A stretch of 64,000 nt of DNA from Candidatus Woesearchaeota archaeon (GTDB taxonomy: Archaea > Nanobdellota > Nanobdellia > Woesearchaeales > ARS49). Of this stretch, positions 1 to 9,442 are shown piece after piece. The stretch spans positions 1 to 64,000 of the forward strand of contig JACQNC010000013.1 of NCBI GenBank assembly GCA_016203225.1, given 5' to 3'. A program made the position numbers and the translations under genes. Below the pieces are notes generated by a model. The model ran no database searches. It worked only from the letters and a program-made list of their open reading frames with translations, and was not told the origin of the DNA. The stretch's first letter is position 1; each line of letters starts with the position of its first letter.

Positions 1-2
1 CT

Positions 3-617
3 ATCGTAGATGACGCCATGCAGAAGTTCCTCGGCGTGAAAGTGGCCGAGATCGAGAAGGACATCTCCACCAAGATCCAGCGCTCGCCCCTGATGGACTA
101 TGACGTCGATGTCACCCTCGGGTTCAAAAAAGCCAAGCTCGCGTTCAAGAAATGGTACCTCACGCGCCTTTTGCAGGCGAACATGGGCAACGTGTCCGAG
201 GTCGCGCGCATCGCCGGCCTCGACCGGCGCAGCATCCATCGGCTCATCATGTCTCTGAAGATAGACATCAGGCGCTTCCGCGAAGAGCTTTTGCGCGGCC
301 AGTACGTCAAGGAAGAGGCCGTGAAGGGCATCATCGAGAGCGCGCTCGACCAGTACAAGGCCAGCTTGAACCCCGAACGGGTCATGATGCTGTACAAGTT
401 CGCGCCCGTCCTAAGCCGTGATATCGTGACGCAGCTGCCCGAACAGCCGCTGACGTTGTCCGAAGCAGAACGCGAATTCGAGAAGAAATTCTTCAGTAGA
501 GCTTTGCCGTTGTTCAACAGCAACATCTCCAAGACAGCGCGCGCCATCGGGTTGAGATACGAGACACTGCATAGAAAGCTCAAGGGCTTCGCGATGCTGC
601 CGAGCCAGATCGTCTGA
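3..617 (+). CDS. Tandem Fis-type HTH DNA-binding protein (5' end may lie outside window)
   Basis: Two separate Fis/NtrC-type helix-turn-helix segments are visible. Counting from the ATG at 18, residues 41-80 hold the first (NVSEVARIAGLDRRSIHRLI) and about 155-192 the second (ISKTARAIGLRYETLHRKL). Both match the HTH_8 pattern of bacterial Fis and enhancer-binding proteins. No ATPase or receiver domain is present, so the role is probably DNA binding or architecture rather than sigma-54 activation. The frame stays open to the left edge of the window, so the true start may be upstream of 18. Stop is TGA at 615-617. Target genes cannot be told from this sequence; confidence is in the fold, not the function. 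Confidence 0.75.
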   Translation: MVDDAMQKFLGVKVAEIEKDISTKIQRSPLMDYDVDVTLGFKKAKLAFKKWYLTRLLQANMGNVSEVARIAGLDRRSIHRLIMSLKIDIRRFREELLRGQYVKEEAVKGIIESALDQYKASLNPERVMMLYKFAPVLSRDIVTQLPEQPLTLSEAEREFEKKFFSRALPLFNSNISKTARAIGLRYETLHRKLKGFAMLPSQIV

Positions 618-713
618 GATCGCTTACTTATGTTGATAACCATTCAACAGTAGCAGCATAGACATAAATAGGCACTATAACCATTAGTGAACTATGATTA
701 AAAGGGGTGTCGT

Positions 714-3700
714 ATGAGAAATCGGATAGCTGATGCGAGTCTTCTGTTGTTCACGTTCGCTTTGCTGGCGACGCTCGCTCAGGGCGCGATAGTCTCGAAC
801 GTCCTGTCGACCCCGCTGAACGGCAGCAACACCTCAAACGCCACCCCTGATTTCATCTTCACTTCGGTGAGCACGACCGACACCACGTTCAACTGCACCG
901 TCTTCGTTGACGCTGCTCCTTCGGGCACGAGCGCGGCCGTCGCGAACGGTTCAGCCACCACGATCACCGCGAACGCTTCGCTGACCCAAGCCAGCCATGC
1001 CTGGAATGTGACTTGCACCGACACCGAGGCGTCGCTGGAGTCAAGCACTTATTTCTTGACTGTGGACAGCACTGCTCCTGTGGTCACGTACAATTCGCCC
1101 GCGAACAACACGAACTCGACCAGCCCGTTGCTCACGGTCAACTTCACAGTCACGGATAATCTCGCGCCGACGCTCAACTGCAATCTCACCACAGACGAAG
1201 GCATCGTCCTCAACGCGAGCGTCTTGAACAACACAGCCACTTTGATCTCAAAGACGTTCGCCGCGAACGGCGCGCACAATTGGAGTGTCGCGTGCGCGGA
1301 CGCGGCAGGGACCGGCGCGAACGCGGGCGGCAGGATATACAACTTCGACAACACGTCGCTCTCCATCTATGGTGTGACCACCAACCAGACGGACATATTC
1401 TATTCCAACGAGTCGGGCAACAACGTCCTGACGCTCATCGTGAACGCGAGCGACGCCGGAGTCGGCATCCAGTATCTCACCGCGAACTTCACCGCGCTTG
1501 GTCAGCCCACGACACTTCTTAACATGACCAACTATGCGGGCACGATGTGGAACGCCAGCATCACGATAACGAGCGTCGCGGGAGTGAACTTCCAAGCGTA
1601 TAATTTGTCTGTCTTCGGTCAGGACAATCTCGGGAACGGCCACACGGCGATCGGTCAAGGTTTCACGACGGTCCTTCTCTATAACCAGACGTATATGTTA
1701 CCGGACGCGCAGGGCTGCATGCAGCGCGGCGCTGCGACATCGAACCTCGCGACTGCGACCGATTTCAACCATGTCAACCTCGTGCTCGAGCCCAAGATCA
1801 ACCTTTCCTGCCAGTTGGGCGGCATCGACCCGGCAGCCCCTGCCTGGATGAGCCAGTTCATGACTGTCGCATTGCTCAACTTCACATCGGTCAATTTCAC
1901 CGACCCAGCGACTTACACGGCGCTCCAACTCATTCCATCCGCGATCCAGATATCGATCGTCGCACCGGGCGAGTTCGGCGACTCTAGGATATTCTTCAAC
2001 GCTACCGCGCTGGCCGCGTTGAGCACGAACACGACCATAACTCTCTATCGTTTGCCGTTCACGTCAAGACCCGCGATCGAGCAGGACGTTGGAGCCGCGG
2101 GCTTCAACGGCTCTTCGCTCTCATGGGCGCAGGGTGCCACAGATGGCAACCTGACATTCTCAGTGTACGGGTTCTCGGGCTACAACGTGACCGACAACAG
2201 CACGCCGACGATAGCGTTCGTCACGCCTGTGAACGGTTCGATAACTACAGATTCCACACCTCAGATGAACGTGAGCCTGAACGGCACGATGACGCAGATC
2301 AGCGAGGCGACGTTCACCATCGGCGGCACGACCTTCGTGTACAACAGCACCACGAACACCGCGAACTGTTTCAATGTCACGGCTGGCTCCGAGAGGTTCA
2401 CCTGCCTTTTCAACTGGTCTGCGCTCACTGACGGCGCTCAGACGCTCACAGTGGCCGCATGGGACTATGGCGGGGTCGATCCCGGCAACACCGCGAGCTC
2501 ATCGGTGAGCTTCACCGTGGACACCGCGCCACCGGCAGTGACCATCAACACCCCTGCCGCGAACAGCTGGCACAATTCGAACTTCACCATCAACGTGACG
2601 ATAACCGAGTCGGGGACGATAGTCAAGCGACAGTACACGATACTGAACGCGACCGGTGGCACGCATACCGCTTGGACGAATCTCACCAACAGCTCAGGGT
2701 ATTGGACGGCCGCGTTCGCGGCAGGCACCGAGGCAGAAGGGAACTACACCTTGCAGGTCAATGCGACAGACTCGAACGGATTCGTGAATGACAGCGTGAC
2801 CGCTGTGTTCTGGGTCGACAGGACGTCGCCCTCGATATCGAGCTTCTCGCTCTCGGATAGCAGCGTCGAGGTCGGCGACAGCTTGAGCGGCACGTGCCTC
2901 GCTTCAGACAGTCTTGGAGGCGTTTCGACGAGCATCACAGGCATCTCGACATCCAGCGCGGGCAGCAAGACCGCGACGTGCACCGCGACGGATTCTGCGG
3001 GCAATACTGCCACCAGCACGGCATCTTACACGGTGGCTAGCTCCACAAGCTCGTCTGACTCTGGCGGTGGCAGCGGCGCGTCATATGCCGCAGTCACGGG
3101 CTCGACAGTCTTCATAGATTCCATCCCCGCGGGAACGACCGCTACGTTCACGATTCCCGCATATGGTGACATCGCGTTCGGCAGCATCAGCTTCGCGCCC
3201 TCCGCGTCATTGAGCAACGTAGAAATAACCGTCAAGCACTATGATGTGCCGCCGTTCGGTTCGACTGAGCTGGCGAATCCGGTATATCAATACCTCCAGG
3301 TCGAAGAGAAAGGGATCACCGGTGTGACCGCTGCGACGATAACGTTCAAAGTCGACCTTGCCTGGATAGAGAGCAATGACGGTGTCGACGCTGTCTCGCT
3401 CTACCGCTGGAACGGCAACGCATGGAACGAGTACAAACCGACGCTGACCAGCAAGGACGGCTCGTTCGCGTACTTCACCGTGACGGTGCCCGGTCTCAGC
3501 ATATATGCGATCGGCAAGTCGTCTCAAAAACTGACTGCGCCGACGCCGACTACCGCGCCTGGAACGACGCCCGCGACGCCTGCCGTGGAAACAGCTCCTG
3601 CGGCGCCTGGCGTGCCGGTCCCGAGCGCTGCGCCGAAACAGACCTTCGCTTGGCTGATCGTCATCGCGGTGCTGGTTGTGGTCGCTGTGGTGGTCTTCTG

Positions 3701-3743
3701 GGTCGCCAGCAGACGACGCGCGCATAAGAGACACGGATATTGA
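714..3743 (+). CDS. Large secreted, membrane-anchored surface protein with Ig-like repeats and PGF-pre-PGF-like domain
   Basis: 1009 residues. A Sec signal peptide (about residues 1-24, hydrophobic LLLFTFALLATLAQG) is followed by repeated Ig/cadherin-like segments rich in Asn, Thr and Ser with dozens of N-X-S/T sequons, as in archaeal S-layer or adhesin proteins. Residues about 780-935 (FIDSIPAGTTATF through SIYAIGKS) resemble the PGF-pre-PGF domain of archaeal surface proteins. A Thr/Pro/Ala-rich linker, a C-terminal membrane helix (LIVIAVLVVVAVVVFWV) and a basic tail RRRAHKRHGY finish the protein, so it is probably anchored outside by its C-terminus. No PGF-CTERM tripeptide is seen before the last helix. 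A GGGGTG Shine-Dalgarno precedes the ATG. Monocistronic, with its own promoter region at about 655-690. Role as S-layer or adhesin is inferred. Confidence 0.85.
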   Translation: MRNRIADASLLLFTFALLATLAQGAIVSNVLSTPLNGSNTSNATPDFIFTSVSTTDTTFNCTVFVDAAPSGTSAAVANGSATTITANASLTQASHAWNVTCTDTEASLESSTYFLTVDSTAPVVTYNSPANNTNSTSPLLTVNFTVTDNLAPTLNCNLTTDEGIVLNASVLNNTATLISKTFAANGAHNWSVACADAAGTGANAGGRIYNFDNTSLSIYGVTTNQTDIFYSNESGNNVLTLIVNASDAGVGIQYLTANFTALGQPTTLLNMTNYAGTMWNASITITSVAGVNFQAYNLSVFGQDNLGNGHTAIGQGFTTVLLYNQTYMLPDAQGCMQRGAATSNLATATDFNHVNLVLEPKINLSCQLGGIDPAAPAWMSQFMTVALLNFTSVNFTDPATYTALQLIPSAIQISIVAPGEFGDSRIFFNATALAALSTNTTITLYRLPFTSRPAIEQDVGAAGFNGSSLSWAQGATDGNLTFSVYGFSGYNVTDNSTPTIAFVTPVNGSITTDSTPQMNVSLNGTMTQISEATFTIGGTTFVYNSTTNTANCFNVTAGSERFTCLFNWSALTDGAQTLTVAAWDYGGVDPGNTASSSVSFTVDTAPPAVTINTPAANSWHNSNFTINVTITESGTIVKRQYTILNATGGTHTAWTNLTNSSGYWTAAFAAGTEAEGNYTLQVNATDSNGFVNDSVTAVFWVDRTSPSISSFSLSDSSVEVGDSLSGTCLASDSLGGVSTSITGISTSSAGSKTATCTATDSAGNTATSTASYTVASSTSSSDSGGGSGASYAAVTGSTVFIDSIPAGTTATFTIPAYGDIAFGSISFAPSASLSNVEITVKHYDVPPFGSTELANPVYQYLQVEEKGITGVTAATITFKVDLAWIESNDGVDAVSLYRWNGNAWNEYKPTLTSKDGSFAYFTVTVPGLSIYAIGKSSQKLTAPTPTTAPGTTPATPAVETAPAAPGVPVPSAAPKQTFAWLIVIAVLVVVAVVVFWVASRRRAHKRHGY

Positions 3744-3827
3744 TGGCGGACGAAACTGTTTCTTTATTTTCCGTCCCAATCCGGTGATTAATCTCTCGTC
3801 GACAAACTGATTCTGGACCACAACAAA

Positions 3828-3838
3828 CTTTATATAAG
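3828..3838 (+). promoter_or_regulatory. TATA box of lipoprotein gene
   Basis: The run CTTTATATAAG lies 83-93 bases before the ATG at 3921. Transcription should start near 3860, giving a leader of about 60 bases that carries the GAGGTG ribosome-binding site at 3906-3911. This pair of signals decides the start codon. Confidence 0.6.
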
Positions 3839-3920
3839 CGTCCGGGGTCGTGTGTGTGTAGCACAGAGAAGGTCCGCGTCTTCTCATACGGTGATACGAT
3901 CAAATGAGGTGGGTTCGCCC

Positions 3921-5114
3921 ATGAACAAAGCACTGCTCGCACTCCTTACCATCGCTATTCTCGTCTTGGCCGGCTGCCAGTATCTCAAGCCTGCATTGGC
4001 TCCTAACACTGACTGCAGTTCAGGTATCGTGGACGAGACGGAAAAGGCAGTGAACAAGACGCTCACGCCAGTCACCGGCGCAGTCACGAAGACCGAGACG
4101 CAGCGCGATGGAGTCCCTGTCAAGACCGTCAAGGAGGGCGAACTCGTCAGCTTCCCCAATCTCAAGGCCACGGATCCTGACGGCGACAAGCTCACTTACA
4201 CGTTCACATCACCATTGAACGCGAAGGGCGAATGGCAGACAAAGCCAGGCGACGCAGGCGAGTACAAGGTCGTGATCACGGCCACGGACGGCAAGGCCAC
4301 GACGAAGCAGGAAGTCATCATCAAGGTCGTCGCGGGCAACAAGGCGCCCACGATCGAACTCTCAGACGTCAAGGTCAAGGAAGGCGAACAAGTGACGCTC
4401 GCGCCGAAGGTCTCTGACCCCGAAGGCGACAAGGTCACCACTTCCTATTCAGGCTGGATGACGACGAACACGAAGAAGACGACGTTCGACGACGCAGGGA
4501 CGTACAACGTCACCGTGACGGCAGACGACGGCAAGAGCAAGACGACCAAGACGATCAAGGTCACTGTCGAGAACGTCAACCGAGCACCCGTGATCCTGCA
4601 GTTGCAGGACATCGGCGCAAAGGAAGGCGACAAGATAGAGATTTTCCCGAAGGTCACTGACGCCGACAACGACAAGGTCACGCTGACGTTCACGGCGCCG
4701 TTCGACGCGGATGGAGTCTGGCAGACGAAGAAGGGCGATGAAGGCGTGAAGAAGGTCACCGTCACCGCCGACGACGGAAAGGGCGGAAAGGCGACGATGT
4801 CGTTCCTGGTCGCTGTCGAGAGCACGAACTCTGCGCCGGTCATAGGTGGCGGAACAGAGTTTAAAGCCAAGGAAGGGGAGAGCATTGACCTGTCCAAGAG
4901 CTTCCCGGTCACCGACGCCGACAAGGACTCGGTTACGGTCACGTACTCCGGCTGGATGACGACGGCAACTAAGACGCTCGCTTACGGCGACGCCGGCTCG
5001 CACGACGTCACAATCACGGCCAAGGACAAGGAAGACACGGTCACGAAGAACATCAAGATCGTCGTAGAAGACGTGAACCGCGCGCCGACGTTCGACAGCG
5101 GAAGCTTCAGCTGA
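3921..5114 (+). CDS. Exported lipoprotein with four tandem DPDGD-type Ig/cadherin-like repeats
   Basis: 397 residues from the ATG at 3921; an upstream in-frame start at 3852 would precede the Shine-Dalgarno and is rejected. The N-terminus has a lipobox (LVLAGC), so Cys21 is probably the lipidated residue. Four repeats of about 85-90 residues follow, each opening with KEGE or KEGD, then a DPDGDK, DPEGDK, DADNDK or DADKDS motif that looks calcium-binding, then W-(Q/M)-T and a closing ATDG- or ADDG-type strand. The order is alternating: repeats 1 and 3 share W-Q-T-K and repeats 2 and 4 share SGWMTT. Probably a cell-surface spacer or adhesin. It lies just after the large surface protein but has its own TATA box. 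Confidence 0.85.
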   Translation: MNKALLALLTIAILVLAGCQYLKPALAPNTDCSSGIVDETEKAVNKTLTPVTGAVTKTETQRDGVPVKTVKEGELVSFPNLKATDPDGDKLTYTFTSPLNAKGEWQTKPGDAGEYKVVITATDGKATTKQEVIIKVVAGNKAPTIELSDVKVKEGEQVTLAPKVSDPEGDKVTTSYSGWMTTNTKKTTFDDAGTYNVTVTADDGKSKTTKTIKVTVENVNRAPVILQLQDIGAKEGDKIEIFPKVTDADNDKVTLTFTAPFDADGVWQTKKGDEGVKKVTVTADDGKGGKATMSFLVAVESTNSAPVIGGGTEFKAKEGESIDLSKSFPVTDADKDSVTVTYSGWMTTATKTLAYGDAGSHDVTITAKDKEDTVTKNIKIVVEDVNRAPTFDSGSFS

Positions 5115-5133
5115 GAATTCTCTTATTTTTTAC

Positions 5134-5475
5134 TTATCTTTTCAATCCCGTAAAGAGACCAGTCCCCGCCACGATCGTATGTAGGATGGTGTCTGTTCTA
5201 TTGAACGCAGTCAAACCGAGGAAGTCAGGGACGGTCCAACCGATTATTGCGACAGCGCCCCAGAGGATACCGTTGAAGAGCGCAAACATGCGATACTGCG
5301 GTTCCCACTTCTTGACGACTATGAACACGGCCCAGATCCCGATAAGAACGTGCGCTGCTTTGTGCCCTGCTTCGAGCGTCGCGCCTTTAGTGGACAGTTC
5401 GATCGCGAGTGTCGCTCCGACAGCGACCAGGAACAGGCTGCCGACAATCCATGTATAGAACTTGGCGAGATTCAT
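5134..5475 (-). CDS. Small four-helix membrane protein (DUF4383-like)
   Basis: 113 residues with four predicted membrane helices. The start codon overlaps the stop of the upstream methionyl-tRNA synthetase gene by 4 bases, so the two are translationally coupled. The pattern of helices, with a His-containing HVLIGIWAVF segment and a final HTIVAGTGLFTG segment, resembles the DUF4383 family and the paralogue at 26.25 kb. Function is unknown. The 3' end faces the lipoprotein gene across only 19 bases. Confidence 0.7.
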   Translation of the reverse strand: MNLAKFYTWIVGSLFLVAVGATLAIELSTKGATLEAGHKAAHVLIGIWAVFIVVKKWEPQYRMFALFNGILWGAVAIIGWTVPDFLGLTAFNRTDTILHTIVAGTGLFTGLKR

Positions 5476-7445
5476 CGTATCTTCGCGCCGTCAGGCAAAT
5501 CAACGACGATCTCGCCTGATTTGACCTTCAACGGCTTGCCGTCGTAGACCGCTTTGCCGTCTTTCGTTGTGAGCGTGATCTTCGCGAAATCGTCGATCGT
5601 GATCTGCGCCTGTTTCGGAGCGATGCCTTCGACAACTACCTGTTCGCCTGGTTCGCCTTTCGAGGCGTCCAACACCTTCACGACGCCTTGCTTCTCGGCA
5701 GCGAGAAGCATCCCTTGTGATTCGACGCCTCTGAGCTGCGCAGGCTTCAGGTTCGAAACCACGACAACGCGTTTGCCCTTCAGCTCGTCAGGCTTGTACC
5801 ATGGCTTGATGCCGGCCACCAATTGCCGGTGCTCTTTGCCGAGATGGATCTGCAACACGTAGAGCTTGTCCGCGTTCGGGTGCGGTTGGACGTCCTTGAT
5901 CTCTGCCACGCGGAGGTTCAGCATCGAGAAGGGGTCTTCCTGGACCATCTCGAGCTTCAGGAACACCGGTTTCGTTGCCGTGAGCTTGCCTTTGGTCGTC
6001 TTGCGGAACGCGGCGTCCTCAAGGAGCTCCTCCTTCTGCCCCAGCTGCGTGCGGACTTTCTCTGCCAACGCGGGGACGAATGGCGATATCAGGATGGATA
6101 TTATGCGCAGCGACTCCACGAGCGAATACAGCACGGTCGCGAGGCGCTCTTTCTCGTCCTGGTGCTTCCAGGGCTCGGTGAAGCTGAGATATTTGTTGCA
6201 GTAACGCACGAAGTCCCAGATCTTCTCGACCGCCTTGTTCCATTCGTACTTTCGCATCAAGGCATCGACATCCTTGGCGATGTTCGCTTGCGCGACAAGA
6301 TCGTTATCGACCGCTTGGAACGCGGTCGGCTTCGGTATCGTGCCGTCGAAGTTCTTGTGCACCAAAGTCGACACGCGATTAAGTAAATTGCCTACGCCAT
6401 CAGCCAAATCGCCGTTGACCCGTTCAATCAGCGCCTTCTCTGTGAAATCGCCGTCCTCGCCGGCAGGGACCTCGCGCAGGAAGTAGTATCGCAGCGCGTC
6501 CGCGCCGTACTTCTCGACCAGTTCGAGCGGATCGACTCGCACGCCGGTAGTCTTGGACAGTTTCTCCCCGCCGACGTTGATGAATCCGTGCGAATGCACG
6601 CTGCGTGGCGGTTTGACGCCGAGCGCTATCAGGATCGCCGGCCAGATGACTGTGTGGAAGCGATTGATGTCCTTGCCCACGATGTGGACGTCCGCTGGCC
6701 AGTACTTCTTGAATTTCGCGCCAGAAGGGTAGCCCAAAGCGGTGATGTAGTTCGGCAAGGCGTCGACCCAGACGTAGATGACATGCTTCGGGTCGGACTT
6801 CACAGGCACGCCCCACGTGACTGACGTCCGCGAGACGGAGATGTCTCGCAACCCTTCCTTGATGTGGTTTAGGATCTCCTCGCGCCGGAACTTCGGCAGG
6901 ATGAAGTCAGGATTCTCCTCGATGTGATTGATCAACCTGTCCTGGTATTTCGACAATCGGAAGAAGTAGCTCTCCTCCTGGACCTTCTCGACATCGCGCT
7001 TGTGGATAGTGCATTTACCTTCGACAAGGTCCTTCTCGGTGTAGAATGCCTCGCAACCGGTGCAGTACAGTCCTTCGTACGTGCCTTTGTAGATGTCGCC
7101 TGTCGCGAGCAGTCTCTCGAACAGTTCCTGGACTATCTTGGTGTGCCGCGTCTCGGTGGTGCGGATGAAGTCGTCGTTCGAGAGGTTCAACGCCTTCGTG
7201 AGCTCCTTGAAGAACGCGACGTTCCCGTCCACGAACTCCTGCGGTTTCTTGCCGGCCGCCTTTGCTGCGCGTTCTGTCTTTTGCCCGTGCTCGTCAGTGC
7301 CAGTGAGGAAAAAGACGTCCTCGCCAGAGAGCCTATGCCAGCGCGCCAGCGTGTCAGCTACGATCTTTTCGTACGCATGCCCTAGATGAGGTTTCCCATT
7401 AGGGTAGTCGATCGCGGTGGTGATGTAAAACGTCTCTTTTGGCAT
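5472..7445 (-). CDS. metG: Methionyl-tRNA synthetase with C-terminal tRNA-binding domain
   Basis: 657 residues. Charges tRNA-Met in the cytosol. The class I signature HLGH is at residues 20-23 and the KMSKS loop appears as KLSKT at 295-299. One zinc knuckle is seen (C128, C131, C145, H148), so this is the single-knuckle form. The anticodon-binding helical domain follows. From about residue 500 an EMAP-II/Trbp111-type OB fold (RVAEIKDVQPHPNADKLYV) is fused to the C-terminus; in many archaea that domain is a separate protein. A last ~70 residues extend beyond the OB fold. First gene of a pair with the small membrane protein. Confidence 0.96.
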   Translation of the reverse strand: MPKETFYITTAIDYPNGKPHLGHAYEKIVADTLARWHRLSGEDVFFLTGTDEHGQKTERAAKAAGKKPQEFVDGNVAFFKELTKALNLSNDDFIRTTETRHTKIVQELFERLLATGDIYKGTYEGLYCTGCEAFYTEKDLVEGKCTIHKRDVEKVQEESYFFRLSKYQDRLINHIEENPDFILPKFRREEILNHIKEGLRDISVSRTSVTWGVPVKSDPKHVIYVWVDALPNYITALGYPSGAKFKKYWPADVHIVGKDINRFHTVIWPAILIALGVKPPRSVHSHGFINVGGEKLSKTTGVRVDPLELVEKYGADALRYYFLREVPAGEDGDFTEKALIERVNGDLADGVGNLLNRVSTLVHKNFDGTIPKPTAFQAVDNDLVAQANIAKDVDALMRKYEWNKAVEKIWDFVRYCNKYLSFTEPWKHQDEKERLATVLYSLVESLRIISILISPFVPALAEKVRTQLGQKEELLEDAAFRKTTKGKLTATKPVFLKLEMVQEDPFSMLNLRVAEIKDVQPHPNADKLYVLQIHLGKEHRQLVAGIKPWYKPDELKGKRVVVVSNLKPAQLRGVESQGMLLAAEKQGVVKVLDASKGEPGEQVVVEGIAPKQAQITIDDFAKITLTTKDGKAVYDGKPLKVKSGEIVVDLPDGAKIR

Positions 7446-7484
7446 ATCGCTGCCGAACGAGAAGGGATATTTAAAGCTACAGGC

Positions 7485-8297
7485 TTATTTGCCGTCGTAG
7501 ACGCGCAGCGCTTCAGGGACGTTCTTGTAGCTCTCTCGGATCTTGACGAGGTTCTGGACAGTGACCTGGTCTGTGTCCTTTCCGAGCATGGCTGCCACGA
7601 TGCGCAGGAAATCGATGTATTCGGGACTGATGTCGAACTTCTCTACCACGGGAAGATAGATCGGTGTGCCCTTCTTGGGCTCGACCATGCGGTATTCGCA
7701 GGGGAAGAACTCCGTGCGGTCCATGGTTACTATGCACTCTGTGTCGACAGGGATGACGATGCCTCTCTGCGCGAGATCCTGGAATTCCGGATTGCGCCGG
7801 TTGCTCGCGCGTCGGGTGCCGCACTCGGTTATGCCGATGCTGTTGTATGCGATACGTTGTACTATGCTGTCCCTGAATGCTTTGATGTTCTCTTTAGTGA
7901 AATCGGTCGCCGCGCCGAACGTCTCGACGGTCTTCTTGTTGGCGTAATCCACCCGCGCCGCGTCGAACTGCTTGTAGACGCGCGTGAGCGAGTTTCCGCT
8001 GACCACCTCGTCGATGCTCAGGAACCTCGCGCCCTCAGGGGTGTCGTGTTTGCGGATGACGCTTTCGAATGCGCCGCGGAGCACGTCGCGGACGCGGTGC
8101 AGCTTGTTGGAGGCAGGGACGTATTCCACTTTGTCGTTCGGGAACGCCTCGTCGATGATGTTGAGGACGTCGATGAAGGGCACCGCGCCGAACATGGGCG
8201 CGATTATGCAGTCGGGCTTGCGTTTCGCGATCTCCAACGAGGCCGCTTCCATGGATCTTACAAAAGAAAGGATCGCCTCGTGACTATTAGGGTCCAT
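7485..8297 (-). CDS. Type I phosphoribosyltransferase-fold protein
   Basis: 270 residues. The segment FLSIDEVVSGNSL matches the PRPP-binding loop of type I phosphoribosyltransferases (hydrophobic strand, acidic pair, small residues before the loop). An N-terminal strand (CIIAPMFGAVPFID) fits the first strand and PPi loop of the fold. The remaining C-terminal half, with TECGTRRASNRRN, matches no enzyme I recognise, so the substrate is unknown; such proteins can also be regulators or act in unusual nucleotide transfer. A TATA box TTTATAAA centred near 8324 puts the transcription start at the ATG, so the mRNA is probably leaderless. Confidence 0.7.
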   Translation of the reverse strand: MDPNSHEAILSFVRSMEAASLEIAKRKPDCIIAPMFGAVPFIDVLNIIDEAFPNDKVEYVPASNKLHRVRDVLRGAFESVIRKHDTPEGARFLSIDEVVSGNSLTRVYKQFDAARVDYANKKTVETFGAATDFTKENIKAFRDSIVQRIAYNSIGITECGTRRASNRRNPEFQDLAQRGIVIPVDTECIVTMDRTEFFPCEYRMVEPKKGTPIYLPVVEKFDISPEYIDFLRIVAAMLGKDTDQVTVQNLVKIRESYKNVPEALRVYDGK

Positions 8298-8363
8298 GGC
8301 TAGAAGTCTGTTTTCCCTATTTATAAACCTTTCGTTTTTGTTACTACTAAAAAATGACGATAT

Positions 8364-8801
8364 TTACTCGTCATCCCCTATCTCTGGTTCTGCCTTTTCG
8401 CCCTTATTCTTGGGCGCCTTCATCTTCTTCGTAACGAGGAGCCGTTCGCCGCACTTCTGGCAGTTGAAAACTATCGCCTTGACGCCCTCGACGGACTTGC
8501 GCTTGAACGGCACCTGTGTCTCGGCTTGATGCTTGCACTTCGGGCACGTGTAAGCGATGTTTGCCGTCAGATTGCCCTCGTACGCCTCTTTCTCTTCGGT
8601 GTGACCGCAGGCAGAACAGACATATTCCTTTGCCCTGATCTTGACGGTGCCTTTCTTCTCGTCGACAGGTTTGCTCATCAGTGCTTTGCCGCACTTCGGG
8701 CACTTCTCGCGGAACACCCAGCACATCGTCTTGCCTGCACCATCGGCGCGGCGCGTGAAATAGACGCATTCGTCCATCGATTCGGGGAACTTCAGAGGCA
8801 T
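8364..8801 (-). CDS. Double zinc-ribbon protein of unknown function
   Basis: 145 residues. Two zinc ribbons are visible: CPKCGK paired with CSACGH, and CPKCKH paired with CQKCGE. The C-terminus is Lys/Glu rich. It is not TFS/RpoM (no DE hairpin). I recall related sequences in DPANN genomes but no assigned function; binding to RNA, DNA or protein is possible. A TTTTTAA TATA box about 26 bases before the ATG implies a leaderless transcript. Confidence 0.7.
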   Translation of the reverse strand: MPLKFPESMDECVYFTRRADGAGKTMCWVFREKCPKCGKALMSKPVDEKKGTVKIRAKEYVCSACGHTEEKEAYEGNLTANIAYTCPKCKHQAETQVPFKRKSVEGVKAIVFNCQKCGERLLVTKKMKAPKNKGEKAEPEIGDDE

Positions 8802-8853
8802 GGACTGCCTATCCGCGGATGCGGTTAAAAAGATTTCGTCTCTTGCTCGGGAT

Positions 8854-9381
8854 CTACCAGAGCGCGCGCTTCATCAGGCCCGGGTTGTGCGCGTTCACTT
8901 CGAACGCGATGCGCTGATGGTAACGGTTGAACACCCTCGACGGCCATAGCTCCACATAGTGCTCGACGCCAGGCACGAACGGGATAAGCGGAGAATGCCA
9001 GACGTGGTAGTCGTGCAAGGTGATCTCGTCGCAGAGCCATCCGAGCTCGATCTTGCCGTTCTCGAAGAACGGACGCTTCTCGAACGTGAGCCCTGCTTTG
9101 GCGATGTCCTCGCGGAGATGCCTGATGTCGCTCCTAGGCACGCCTTCGTTGACGAGGCGCTGTTCGAGTTGTTTCAGGCGAGCCGAGGCGAGCGCAGCGG
9201 CATCCTTTTCAGAAGAGACGAACGCGAGGAACGCGCCTTCGGGGACGCGGTCGACCGCGACGTACATCTCGCCTGCTGGCCAGGGCGCGAACAGCTCCTT
9301 GTGTCCGTTCAGGATGCGGGGATCGAGTCTGACCCACCCGTCGGAGTGGATCCGCGCGTCGTACGTGCCTGGTCGTATCAT
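8854..9381 (-). CDS. Hypothetical protein, divergent partner of 9443 gene
   Basis: 175 residues from the ATG at 9381; a GTG at 9402 would overlap the TATA box (9403-9412), so 9381 is preferred and gives a leaderless mRNA. The N-terminal half has beta-rich text (GWVRLDPRILN, MYVAVDRVPEGAFLAFV) and the middle a charged helix. No motif assigns a function. It shares a symmetrical promoter with the divergent gene at 9443, so the two may be co-regulated. Confidence 0.65.
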   Translation of the reverse strand: MIRPGTYDARIHSDGWVRLDPRILNGHKELFAPWPAGEMYVAVDRVPEGAFLAFVSSEKDAAALASARLKQLEQRLVNEGVPRSDIRHLREDIAKAGLTFEKRPFFENGKIELGWLCDEITLHDYHVWHSPLIPFVPGVEHYVELWPSRVFNRYHQRIAFEVNAHNPGLMKRALW

Positions 9382-9402
9382 GATGTCCGCGGCGACAGTC
9401 AC

Positions 9403-9412
9403 ATTTATAAAA
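9403..9412. promoter_or_regulatory. Bidirectional TATA box
   Basis: The near-palindrome ATTTATAAAA serves as a TATA box for both divergent genes: it lies 22-31 bases from the ATG at 9381 on the minus strand and about 35 bases from the ATG at 9443 on the plus strand. Confidence 0.5.
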
Positions 9413-9442
9413 CTTGCTCAAATCACCACTGCATGGTGGATA

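Noticed and set aside
7386..8303. Plus-strand frame of about 300 codons
   Set aside because: Antisense to the phosphoribosyltransferase-fold gene, which has its own promoter and motif.
8364..8801. Transcription factor S (TFS/TFIIS-like)
   Set aside because: Two zinc ribbons are present but the catalytic acidic hairpin (DE) of TFS is missing.
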